Of a stretch of DNA of 64,000 bases, positions 23,400-35,523 are shown piece after piece. Below the pieces are notes generated by a model. It was not told where the DNA came from and searched no databases. It was given only the letters and a program-made list of their open reading frames with translations. The stretch is taken from positions 3,286,001 through 3,350,000 of the forward strand of contig NBAZ01000001.1 of the NCBI GenBank assembly GCA_002794735.1, read 5' to 3'. The position numbers were made by a program, and so were the translations under genes. This stretch comes from Pyrrhoderma lamaoense. Its lineage: Eukaryota; Basidiomycota; Agaricomycetes; Hymenochaetales; Hymenochaetaceae. Numbering within the stretch: position 1 is the first letter of the stretch; the number at the start of each line of letters is the position of its first letter.

Positions 23400-25042
23400 G
23401 TCTCAGCAAAATTTGGAAGGACGCCAGTCTGATAGGTATCTTCATCATCTTTTGATGGTAGGTTGTGGGTTGTAACTTAAAATTAACACGCTAATCTGTT
23501 ATAGTCCTGTGGGAGCAAGTTTTGCGAACACATTCAGATGTAGCAAAGTGATAGCGCCCCCCATCTGTCATTGTGGTTCTAAAAGAGATATCATACTCCG
23601 CAAAAGGCGAGTTTCTTGTACAGTTTTTTCTATTTTGAGGATTAGAAGCATTTAGCAACTGGATGTCCACATACTGTTGTTACGTGCTTTGCATCACGAG
23701 TCAGCTCTCGTTGATGATTGCGGTGATTTTCTTACAAACCACATCTATCAGCAAACTTTCTTGATATCAAGTTTGCACTACCAAAAGGACATGGTCCCAG
23801 CTCCGGCTTTCAGATATATGCTATAGTTCTCAATGCCTTCTCGTCCCATGCTTCGTCTTCCTCTCTATCAACCGGCAATTCAGCTAAATTCCAGGCCCCA
23901 GTAGCTTTTAGTTACCTATTCGCCGTGAAGCATACGAATCTCTCTCCTATGATGCCATCACACACTCTATGAAATCCGCTTTTCGAAATTCAGCGAGCTC
24001 TAGCGTGATTATGATCCAAGTCTCTACACACCTTCAGCAGCTCGCCATGCTCCACCAAGTAACCGGTCCAGTTCCAGAATCTCATCAAGACACACTCTAT
24101 TATAAATCAACGTCCGACTTCAGCGGGATCACAGACTCACTCCGCCACGCATCCGGCTCAACAGGAGAGAAATTTAGGATTTGGGGTTGATTTTCATCAG
24201 CGGTTGAATCGGCTGTATGTTTAAAGTAGTCAGGAAATACATTTCTATCACCTAAGCTTGTTGCAGCTGCTATAGCATCACATTTCTATTTTCATTTGAA
24301 TATTGTAATTATGATTACGTAAGTATAATCGCGTACTAGCTAGTAATCGGCACGCTCGTTGCGGACGACTCGATAGACTCAAATTGAGCACATCGTATTG
24401 CCTTAAGGATGGTCATTAACTCCAGATCATACATATGTATCTGTTCTACCTTATTATCCAAGGACGCAATTAGCCAATCCGTGCCTCGCTTGGATAAACA
24501 CTGCGATTCGGAAATCAACGTACTGGATTCCGAACTTCTAACCTATTAATGACTGGGGGCTTTCTAAAAATCCACCAAGTGATCTTCAAGAAGAATCCGC
24601 GTATCCCTATATGTGCAACAAATTTCTACAATACCCAGCAGCGAATGAAAGCTTTTGGTTATGTGCCCACCTGCTGGACGGAGAATTTCGGTTATCATGG
24701 AAAAAGACGACGAGTGATCTGGTATGGTCTGTTGCTTATTTTACAAGAATCTGAACACATAATAGTAAGGGTCTCTTCATATCTCATCATGAATGAATTT
24801 CCCAGATCTACCGGGACTGGATTAGAAGAACTGTTCCGAACTAAGCTCTTCTGTGATGTTTCGTATGCATAAAAATGGTGGTGTGCCATAAGCAGGCGAT
24901 AGGTACTAGATTCCTCCTTCACTTCCGATCTTTATAAGAAGTCGGATTTTCCATATATAAAGGTGCATTCCATCTGCTTGATACCCTTGCTACCCTACTT
25001 TCTATCTCAACTTCAATCCGGGATTTGCGAAGGTTGTACGTC
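23400..25042. other. Intergenic stretch before the permease gene
   Basis: No gene supported. Frames at 23969-24190 and 24549-24872 lack motifs and plausible splicing partners. The last hundred bases before 25043 should hold the permease promoter; a CCATATATAA element at 24951-24960 is TATA-like, about 85 bp from the start codon. Confidence 0.5.
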
Positions 25043-27365
25043 ATGGACGACTTAGAAGAGAATCAACCTGTGGAAAGATTTGATGTTCTCAAAGATGTTG
25101 AAGATACTCGATCCTTGAGCTCACTCTCCGATGCGCCTCTTTTGAGCCAGGAGTATAAACTACAGAGACAGTTGAAGAACAGGCATATAACTATGATAAG
25201 GTGAATAGCGGCATTTGTGCCCTTGCAAAGCTATGAGTAACACTAGATCTTCAGCATAGGGGGTAATATCACACCAATCTTTAATCTTCTGAGCCTTATT
25301 TAGTATTTAAAAGGTGTTATTGGAACTGGGCTTTTTCTTGGAACTGCTACTGGTCTCGCAAATGGGGGTCCCTTGGGTCTTCTGCTCGCATATGCAGTTG
25401 TCGGATCCTTATGTTACAGTGTTATGGTACTATTATCGTAAATTCCAAGATGGAATCCTATAACTGACGCCGAAATGTTTGAAATCCATGCTGTGGCACA
25501 GATATCACTTGGAGAGATGATCTCATTTCTTCCTGTGTCTGGTGGCCATATCAAATTGGCAGAACGATTCGTGGATCCTGCATTCTCCTTTGCTCTTGGA
25601 TGGAATTATTGGTATAACTGGACGATCGGACTTCCTGCTGAATTAACTGCCGCAGCCGTTCTCATGCAGTACTGGAAAGATGTGAGCAAACAAGAAATTT
25701 TTGTCATTTCTTTATATTGTTATGTGGCTTTCTGAGTCTGAGTAATCATAATCCTCATTTTTAACACCGTTTAGCCGAATGATGTGAGTCCAGGTGTATG
25801 GATTACGATGTGCTTAGTAGTCGTCATTATCATCAATATTTTCGGTGTCGGTAAATGCCGTCTCCACTGAAGCCACAGATCGACTTTTTCTGATCTTCGT
25901 TCGTGTTAAGGTATCTATGGAGAATGTGAATTTATTTTCGCTTCCATTAAAGTTGTTACTATAGTGGGTCTCATGGTATGCTATTATGATACTTAATGTT
26001 TCATGTTTCAACTTTAATTTTTCACTAATCATTCTACAGATCCTAGGTATTGTGCTCGATCTTGGGGGTGGACCAAACCACGACCGTATCGGATTCAGGT
26101 ACTGGCATGACCCAGGCCCATTTGTACAGTTTAATAATATCCCCGGAGCTAAAGGGCGTTTTCTTGGATGGTGGGCGGTAATGACACAAGCAGCCTTTTC
26201 GTTCATTGGTACAGAAGTTGTCGCAGTATGTTGCCCCTTTTCAAATATTTCTTCGGTTTCGTGTCACTAAATAATGCCCGTTGATCAAACGTTGACATTT
26301 TTTTTGTTGTATAAAAATAAAGATTGCGGGCGGAGAGGCAAAGAACCCTCGAAAATCTATTCCCAAGGCTATTAAACGAGTGTATATTCGTCTTCTTCTA
26401 TTTTATATCGGGGGCGTCTTTATTATCGGACTTATCGTTCCATCTAATCATCCTGATCTGCTCCTAAATAATTCAACAGCCGCACGTTCTCCATTCGTTA
26501 TCGCAATTAAGACGGCTGGAATCAAAGGTTTACCATCACTCATTAATGCAGCAGTCCTAACCTCCGCTTGGTCCGCATCGTCTTCTGACCTATATTCTTC
26601 TTCTCGAGCGCTTTATAGTTTATCTAAGTCCGGGACTGCGCCTAAAATATTCTCTTACGTACTTGGACGGAATGGGCTACCAATTTTCGCGGTTGCTTTC
26701 AATGCGAGCTTTGGGCTGTTGGCATATATGGTCTTAGGGCAACGTCAGGTCGAGTATTCGGCTGGTTCGTAAATATGTGCGCAATTGCCGGCTTGTCAAA
26801 CTGGTTTGGTATTGCTATCACATACTTGAGGTATTATAAGGGGATAAAAGCCCAAGGAATTGAAAGGAGAAAAATGCCTTTTGCAAGTAGACTTAATCCA
26901 TATGCTGCTTGGTGGGCGGTCGTTGCTTGTCCAACGATTTGTTTCGTAAGTTTCCATTTACGTGTGTTATTCATAGGTTTGATATCTATCCTATTGATCA
27001 TATTGACAATTCAATTGTTCTTTTCTCATGCATAACCCGCTCAATCAATTATGACCTACTCGGGGGGATATACATTCCAATGAAAATAGTTTTCAGGGTT
27101 TGATGTTTTCTTGAAAGGTCATTGGGCAACTGACACGTTCATAACAACATATCTCCCATTTGTTCTTTTCCCATTCCTTTATATCGGAGCGCGGATGTAT
27201 CTTAAAGTTACTCCAAAGCATCCTTCAAAGATGGATTTTACGTCTGGGGTTGGAGACGTGGACCTAAACATAGCAGTAGATGATCAAACTCCTTCTCTTA
27301 TAGGGGAGGGAAAGCCCCGAAGGGCTGGATCGAAAGGTTTTGGAGTTATGTCTGGTAGTAAGTAG
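25043..27365 (+). CDS. Amino-acid permease (APC superfamily, fungal AAT type) with a one-base frameshift
   Basis: A plasma-membrane amino-acid/proton symporter of about 12 helices. Exons 25043-25200, 25255-25262, 25314-25426, 25502-25681, 25775-25850, 25911-25975, 26040-26225 and 26323 onward are in phase. They give the family signatures HITMISIGGVIGTGLFLGTA, SLGEMISFLPVSGGHIKLAE, FVDPAFSFALGWNYWYNW and IAGGEAKNPRKSIPKAIKRV. The second exon is only 8 nt. After FGLLAYMVLG the frame shifts by one base at the GGG run 26737-26739; a fourth G would restore TSGRVFGWFVN, which continues the family match without a gap. The final exon begins near 27099 (GFDVFLKGHWATDT) and ends with a hydrophilic tail at 27365; the junction between 26945 and 27099 is not resolved. 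Transported amino acid cannot be told. Confidence 0.9.
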
Positions 27366-29219
27366 ACACCCTCGAAATTTGCTGCCATGTCCTTATGTTG
27401 TCCTTTGTCTCCCTACATTCTCTTGGCGTCCCGAGACTCAGCGATCTTGTCAATCCATCACTGTCATTTCCATTGCCTTGATGATCTAGACTGATGTTTA
27501 TTTTCTACAGATAACAAGCACCTTGCAATGAATCAGTCCGTTTTCTTGGTTTGGGCTAGAACTTTTTTCCCCTGAAAATTAGATTATGTCGGATAATGCT
27601 CTATTCTTTCTGTCTTTCACTAGAGCTCAGAAGGAGATGGAGAGATTAGAAGGTGTCTGAGTGGTTTGGTGAAGTCGAGTAATGTCAAATATACAGAATA
27701 TAGTATGTAATGTTAGAACCCAATAAACAGCTTAAGTTTAAACCTTGTAAATAAAATAAAATTCCTATTTAATCGTTTTTTTTAATAAAGTAAAAAAATG
27801 GTTTAGGCGCGAAGTCCTGTCACAAGTTACAAGTATGTAACGGTTATGAACATAACTTTACATCCTTCCAGGGGCATGGTTTGAAAGCTTGTAAAGTTAT
27901 TTGCTCCACATGAAAAAAGACATATGAACATGTAAACAATTTACATCAAAATACAAATGACGTTGCAATGTCATATTGACACCCGGAACCAAATGAGTAG
28001 CGAGTTCTAAACCCGAATTTTGACTTTCTTACTTTCTCTCACTAACGCCACAGTAACATAGGGTTTACTAAAACTTATGAAATCACATGGCACACATGGG
28101 AACAGGCAAGCGATATATGAAGTATTTGAGAAATGAAATTTTTAAACAAAGGATTCCTATACTTTCTTTAATTTAATACATAGGGGGTAAGAGAGCTTGA
28201 TAAGGAAGAAAAAAAGAGGAGAAAAGAAAAGAAGGACAAAATGAGAGATAGAGCAGAGAAGAAGTTGATATCAATCAGAATCATACAGAGTGTGTCTTGA
28301 TTAATACGGACACCCAGCCAGCAATTGGAACCACCTAGTAGGATAAAAATGAAGAGGTAATATAGCGTGGAGAGGCTAGTGAAAAGTAGAGCAAAGGCCG
28401 AAGGTGAAATGCTGATGAAGAAGAATGAGAAGAAGAAAAAATGCAAAGAGACAGAAAAAGGATGAAGAGGGAAGAGGAGGAAGAGAGGGTTAAAGAGAAC
28501 AATGGGAGAAAAGGACATTACGACTAGCGCAACTAAGTAATCAGAGGAGGTGAGAAAACGTAGGAGAGAAACACACTAGATCTAAAGTGAACGTTTAAAA
28601 AAGCAGTAAGAATAGTAATGCTGATGCTAGTAGAATGCAACGAGAATGGCGACAATAATAAAGTTTAACGACAGTGACTGTTTATCTGGTAATTTATTGG
28701 TCTTGGACGTGAGGCGGTGAATAACACAAGAATGTGTGTGTGGATGAGGGTCTAAAGTACGAGACGAGAGAAGGGTGGGGGAAGCATTGAACAATGGATG
28801 AGCAGGTGGGAATACAGTCAAGAAGAGAAGAGAAACGAGAGTAAGGTTCAGGACGAAAGACATGAGCTGAAAGATATCAGAAGTAAAAGCGAAATCACAG
28901 ATGAAGAGGGGATGAATTAAGACATTTATAAAGGACGTTAACGAGAGTACGAGAAGCATGTCCGGACCGGGCGGATGTTAGCCCCCCAAAGTAGATGTAC
29001 AGCCAAAAATATCGAGACAGGAAGAGGATGATAAAAATGCAGCGAGTCGTCACGCATGAGATGATATGGATGATAAGAAAAATTTGACCAGGTGAGACAG
29101 ACGTTAAAGAGACCGATGATGAACAGCGAGAAGAACAACGAAATAAATGATAAATTACGCCTCAAGTTTTTGAGCTGAGACGTGCATATTTATAGCTATC
29201 ATACATCAAACACGTTATA
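27366..29219. other. Purine-rich non-coding stretch
   Basis: From about 28185 to 29130 the plus strand is strongly enriched in A and G, so the minus strand is open in several frames of up to 116 codons. These translate to Phe/Leu/Ser-rich low-complexity sequence with no motif and no codon structure, so I do not call genes. It lies downstream of both the permease and the RhoGEF, which converge here. Confidence 0.55.
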
Positions 29220-32200
29220 TCAGTCGAAGTTCAGGTGTGAACGGTACCAAGAGAACACACCTCTAACCCAGGTTAAAGCTTCCGACGTTGATGGAGCTTC
29301 TAAATACAAAATCGCTTTTGTATCAACAATTCGTAAAGCTGTCATTCCGATTAATAACCAAGGTGAATAACAGATTATCATATTTTTAATAAAAAAACTC
29401 ACTGTTTCCGTGTACAATACTTGTCGGCTGAGGCATTGTTTGCATCCGGAGGACGGCCCACAGATCAACCGGGGAATTTGGATCTTGCCCATTTGAGGGA
29501 TCCCGGCACAGGACGAATAAGTCATTGCACAGAATACCGTATAGTGGCCGCGGCGTGAGCTCTGGGGCCAAGCAGTCAACGGCAACACTTGAGGCGTCGC
29601 CGTGAGAATCAAACACCTCAAAGGCTAGTGTTTGTTTGCGCACAATCCGCGTCAATAAGAGCTTTCCATCCATAATCAATCGTCTGATAATTGGAAAAGA
29701 TGAGGGTCATGTTTAGTAAGAATATGAAAAGATATCAATAAATTTTAATATCAAATTACGTACCGATGCGGCTGAACAAGCGGGCTCGGGAATTTGCCCC
29801 GTATCCGCGCTTGCCATTGCACCAACTTCCTCCGGGATTCTGCCTCACGTTTACCTTCATTCATATTTGTAGCCAAAGATGAAATCTCGGCTACAGCACG
29901 ATCAAGGGGGTCATCATATGAGTCCGCGGGAGGAGGTGTATAACGGGACAGGTCCTCTAACTATATTGTCATATAACGTCAGCTCTAATAATCCAGTATT
30001 GGTAATAGAGGGTTTAGAAATTACCAGAAGGCGATAACGCGGTACTCGCTGAACAGGCAATAGTAAGTATCCCTCAAGGTTGAGTTGCGAGTGATCCCGA
30101 TGGAGACGGCACCGTTTCAGGTATGCCTTGATTCGTTTTCGTTGACTGGAAGATAATGTGTTCTTTGGGGTATCGACGTTTGCGGTTACGCTAGGAGACA
30201 TCGAACCCAAACTTGCCAAATGAGTGGTACTCGATGAGGGCGAAAGTGTAGTCGCCGGAGACGGTGTGGAGCGATCTGCAGCCCAAGCCTTAATCCTCGC
30301 AACGGAATTTTCAAAGTTGCTGAAGGAAAGAACGTATCGTTAGCCAAACATTGCGTTTACTATAATAAGATCGTATATGAAGATTGACTTACTTGATATA
30401 AGACGAATACATTTTCATGAAAGCAGCGTGTGCGATGAAAGTGCGCCCGACATTCATAGCAACTTCCAATGAAAGCTTCCCATCACTCTCAGTATCCGCA
30501 GTGGCGCCCTTCTGAGAAAGTAGAGGTGCGGCGGCATTTTCTAGTGCGGGCAGCAAACTCTCTTTATGGAAAGTAAAAAGCGCCTCAAGACCACCGAACA
30601 CTATCTTACGCTCAGCAGCGGGGACTACGGTCTCTTTACTTGAAGCTGTGACATTTCCGATAGAGTTGACAGGTATTGCTGCAGGGCGCACGTAAATGTT
30701 CACAAGGTCTTGTAAATTCTTCACGTAGGTACGCTCAGTTCTGAAACAAGATAGATCATTTAGTAAAAGAAAGAAAAGAATAAGATGGGCGTCAGGTCCA
30801 CTTACTCTACAATCTCGCGCACAATCATGATTCGCTTTCCACGGTCGTCCTTGCACTTACGTTCTTCTCCACCTGATCCGCTACTATCGCTAGTTGCTAT
30901 GCTGAGGGTGTTGAGTGAGCCGCTCCTGTTCCCACTGAGTGAGTCCAATGAACGGATGTGACTGGAAACTGTTGTTGGAGCAGAAGATGCGGAGTCAATA
31001 GAGTCCATAGATCTTTCAGAAGGAAGTCGTGGTTGTCCATCAACTAGAGTTGGACGCCTTGGTCGTTCCATCAAGGGAGCTGAACCTCCATACATGCTTA
31101 GTGTATTACCCTGACTGAGAAGTGTGAGATCATTCATATCCTTTAGGTAAGCCATCACTGAACGTAGAGCACGGGCATTCGCCTCCCGGTTCCGGTCTTC
31201 TTCCCGGCGAAGGACGTCCTCAGGGCTCTCTGCGACAGGACTGGCGTGCCGAGAGGCCTCCTCTTGGTCGTCGCTGCCGTTCGTTGCAGTAATGCCCCCT
31301 AGGAAAGGGCTAGTGCTGGGTATGGGGATGTTAAGAGCTGGTGGCCCGTCAATCGGGAGAAAACTCCTCCGCTTCGAAGACTTCGATAACGGCGAAGGGG
31401 GAACAAGTAGATTAGCTGCGGGAGAGGGTGTCATCCTAAGCATATCATTAGATGCCTTATGTACTAATGGCTGGAATGTGGACGGAGGGGACCCGATAGT
31501 AGCCGGCAAATCGGACTGATCTGTCGTCTGCGGATCGACCTCAACCTGAGGAGGAGATAGTTGACGCGGGGTTGCGGAAGTAGATGCAACAGCCGGCATG
31601 GGTCTGGACATAGAAGGTCCTGCGTATACATTCCCGAGTGAAGTAGATGGCCTTGACGGAGGTGCAGATGGTGGAAGACGAGCGTCTTCATTTGGCCTCA
31701 ACTTCCCCATCGACATCTTCTTTAAGAAGCCCCACTTCCGTCCGGATTTGTCCTTCTCGCCCTTCCCCTTTCCTAAAGACTGACGCGTGTTACGTTCATA
31801 ACCATTGTATTGCGAACTCCGAGACATGTCCACCCCAGTAGCTGCACGTGCTCGCGCCATCGTCATCTGAGGAAGATTCCTCTCAACTTCCGCATCACTC
31901 TCCTCTTCAGGAGTCCCGGTCCACAATGACTGTGCCTGGGCCCGCGTCGGGCCGCGCGAAGAAGTCCGTGAATGCGCACTTAAACTTGCAAATCGTCGTT
32001 GTGGCGAGAGTGCGTTGAGGTTCTCTGTAAGAACAGACGAAGACGAGGACGTGGCAAACAATTCCGGACGTTGAGGGGAGTTCGGTGTAGGCGGCGCAAG
32101 CGTTGAGCTCCCCGCTCGCATTATAGCTTCTGGCTGAGTTGCCCGACGTAGTTCATCAGCACTTCGCATCCTTCGTAATTCCATTCGTGGATTCAATGTT

Positions 32201-35200
32201 GGATCTTGCGGATCGAGATTATTAGAGTTAGAAGGTGTACTGTCGTTGGTTTCAATTATTTCCAATGGAACTGAGGGTGGAGGGGACGATGGGATACCAG
32301 GCTGCTGTTCAACACGCAGTTGGCGCTCACGTTCGTAGAAACTGCGATTTGGTGTAGTGCGGTTTCGAGAGAGTGGCCGGGATTGGGGTGGCGAGAAGCC
32401 AGTAGGTGGACTGGTAGCCGATCGTTCAAGTATCCTCGCTTGCGCGGGCGTGATCGTGTCGTCTTCCAAGGTCGAGTCTCCAGAGGAGGACGGGACGGAG
32501 GCGGGATGCGCAAGAGAAGGTGCTAAATGTTGAATATTAGCCTCGTCCTGGTCAGTTAAGTCCTCCGCATCGGATACGTCCGTGGACTCAACTGTTGTCG
32601 TTGCTACTGATGATGTACTGAAAGTAGCCGACAATTGTGGCACCAGCGGTGTCGAGGGGGGATACGCGGGGGTCATCGGGGTTTTAGCCAGAAGGGGCTC
32701 TACAAGAGCTTTCCAAGGTCCTTGAAACGGGTTTCCATCAACAAGGAGGGATTCCAAACAAGGTAATGTGCACAGCCAGCTTGGTAAAGAGTGCATTTTA
32801 TTTCGTCTTATACTTAAAGTGTGAAGCTTGTCTAGTGCTGAGAGGGATGCCGGTATTGTTGAGATTCCCGTTGAATCTGCAAGTAGTACACGTAGCGATG
32901 TCATATGAGCTAGAAACTCTGGTATGGCCCGAAGCGGGTTCGCAGAGATATTCAGCTCTTCTAAGCATGAGCATAAAGCTAAAGCAGGGGAGAGTAAAGC
33001 CAGAAAATTTGCCGAGATGTCAAGAGCTAAAAGAGTTGAGCTTATTTGAGGTAACGTATTTGTCAGGAAATTTGGGACTGAATTTGGAGTACTTGATCCT
33101 CCTACTAATAGATGTGTCGTGCCTGGTATGAAAATAGAAATGTTGATTATTACATATCAAATTAATTTGCGCGCAGTGTTCAACGCTAATTTAGATTGAA
33201 AGGAAGGATGCACTTACCAGGTTGAACGTTTAGTGAGTGCACAGACATACCCTCGCCGCGCACAATAAGGCCACGACCTTCCTCAGCAATAATAATTGCC
33301 GAGCTAGGTTCTTGTTCATCTTCAGGAATGTCTTCCTCCTCGTCATAATCCGGGTGTTCGTAATCATAATCTTCCTCACTAGTGCCGAAATCATCGTTTT
33401 CGGTTTCTCGCTGCCACGAAGTGTCGTAACTAGGTTGAGAACGTAATTGGGGAGGCATCATTGGCACTTCATAAGCCCCAAAATCTTCTGCTTGTATATG
33501 CGACTGAGAAGGAGCGCGAGAGCTGCGTGTGATATCTGAGCGTCGGATACGCGACCTTGGCATGTGTGATCCGTGAATGTGACCATGCGACTTGCGTGAG
33601 CCCGACGAGAGCGACGAACCCGTTGACGCGCGAGCGAGCATATCCACGACTAAATCTGCAGTAATGCCTGCGCCAGAAGGACGCCTGTTTAGGAACATTG
33701 TCGCGGGGTCAAAGTCGTCGCCAGACGCGACCCTCACGTGGCTGTAGTCGCCCGAGAAGGCACTACCAGATATTGTGCTTCCCGGGTTTGTATACGCGGA
33801 TGAACGTGTTGAAGCTGACGACGAGCCAGCAGATGACAGAGCAGGAGTTGTGGTTGGCGGATGGTGATAAGCCATGCCATTTGGATAGGGATCAGGGAAC
33901 GAGTTCGGGTCTATTTTTGTTTGGTTTCCGTTGGAGGGCGAAACATCATAGTGGGCATCAATTTCAGATCCTGGTCGAGTAGACATAGTTTTAGATAGGA
34001 TAACAGAGTCAGTAGTAATCGGAGTAGGTCTTGCGGATGACATGCTTGAATTTGTTTGGAAATGAGAGACAGATGGTTCAGTGTTGCCAAAGAACTCTTG
34101 GTCTCGGATACGCTCAGTAGCTTGACTTCTTGTAGACTGTGAACGCGAAGGTGCGTGTGCTCTGGGGCTCCGAGGAGGCCTAGCTGGTTGAGTTGATTGT
34201 TTCAAGGAGAGAGATCTGTTTGAAGTGTTGCGAACAAGATAGTCGTCAAGGTCTACAGACGTTGGGGGGATAAGCAGTGAGCAGGAGATTAGAAAACGGT
34301 TAAAAGTGTGTTTTCCGCTTAGAAACGCGGTGAGAAATACAGAAAATGGGAAGGGGGGAGAGCAGACTTTTTGGAGTAGAGTCTACTCTGACCGCCGTGG
34401 TCGTCGATGTCGTCGTTGTCGTCGTCGGTGACGATGGAGTCGGGAAGGAGAGTGACAGGGCAAGAGAGCGAAAAGTGAAATGGTCGTAATAGCCGTGAGC
34501 CATTGGACCCTGGATCAGAACTGATATGCGCGTCACGGTGGTCACTGGGCGTGACGTATGCCTAGAACGTCAAGGTGACCCCTGTCACATGGCTGATGAC
34601 AATTTTCTCTCCCGATTATTCACCCCAGTTTCCATTTGCTCTTTCTCCCACTGCCCGAGCACGCTACCGATCATCACCCATCATCATCGACGGCGCCAGC
34701 GGCAGTGACAAAACATCATATGAAAAATAGCAAAGGCAAAGTAGGGGGGAATAATAAAATGAATTGATAAAAAAAATAATTTACACTCACACTCGCCGCA
34801 AGGAGAGTACTCCTCGAGATCACTGCTTAAATGCAATGCCGGATCACCAGCATCTTCCAGCCAGGACCCGTACGACTGGTCTTCTCGTGTAAAATACCCA
34901 TGATCGGCATCAATATGGTTTACGTTCAGTACTCGACTACCGCGCAGCGTACTCAGGTCAACGCTCATTCCGCTTCCACTCTCGTCTGAAACAGTGTCCT
35001 CTCTTGTCTCAATGATCACCGTTGGTGATGCCGGTGGTGGGGGAGGCAACGGCTTGTTTTGATCTGCCTCAGGTCTTACGCTCAGCGTCGGTGTAGGTGT
35101 GCTCAATGATCGCGTTGGGCGGTGAATTGGACCTGGGTAGGAAATGGTGCGTGCTCGGGGGGACCCTCGTATGAATACGAATGGGTCAGTGCTATCGGTT

Positions 35201-35523
35201 GGTCTGTCGGAATGTTGTTTGCAACGAACTCGACAGTGAAGGTCGGAGGTGTAACGAGTGACTTTATGTGCTGATGTCGGTAGTACGTCAGAGGATGGAC
35301 CTGGAGAGGGGAAAGAAGGGATGATAGTGATGATGAGAAAGGATGGCAAGAATGAGATATAAATTTTATAAGAAGACAATGAATTGTTATAATATCCACG
35401 GCGCTTTACACGCACCGTCTGATCAAATTCCATTGGCTGGGGAGTAATGGACGATTTAATATCAGTCACGCCCTTTTCTGGGGGTGCGGGAGCGGTATTT
35501 GGGCTGCTTGTCGTAGCGTACAT
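29220..35523 (-). CDS. Rho guanine-nucleotide exchange factor with leucine-rich repeats, DH and PH domains
   Basis: Nine exons join in phase to 1737 residues: 35523-35412, 35300-34791, 34252-33218, 33122-30806, 30740-30393, 30319-30025, 29960-29764, 29683-29403 and 29338-29220. The first 550 residues are disordered, Ser/Pro-rich, with an acidic patch. Leucine-rich repeats follow from about 570 to 700 (LLALDISANFLALL, LEELNISANPLRAIPEFL). A second long disordered, Ser/Pro/Arg-rich linker leads to the DH domain from about 1325 (ETERTYVKNLQDLVNIYV to LPVQRVPRYRLLLEDLSRY), the catalytic unit that loads Rho/Cdc42 GTPases with GTP. A PH domain follows from about 1605 (RRLIMDGKLLLTRIVRK) to the end (TLRIVDTKAILYLEAPSTSE). 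It probably controls polarity or cell-wall signalling. The first two exons join through a 538-nt intron, long for this genome; phase fits, but they could instead be a separate gene. Confidence 0.92.
34383..34437. repeat. Trinucleotide (CGT/GTC) microsatellite
   Basis: Short imperfect run of CGT/GTC triplets on the plus strand inside the long intron of the RhoGEF gene. On the minus strand it would encode a Thr/Ser run in a small open frame that I do not accept as an exon. Confidence 0.6.

Noticed and set aside
28168..29165. Three minus-strand open frames of 75-116 codons
   Set aside because: They are Phe/Leu/Ser-rich products of a purine-biased strand with no motif; no coding structure is visible.
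34300..34545. Minus-strand frame MAHGYYDHFTF as a separate gene
   Set aside because: It lies within the long RhoGEF intron, ends in low-complexity sequence and has no good donor that keeps phase; kept only as a possible alternative first exon.
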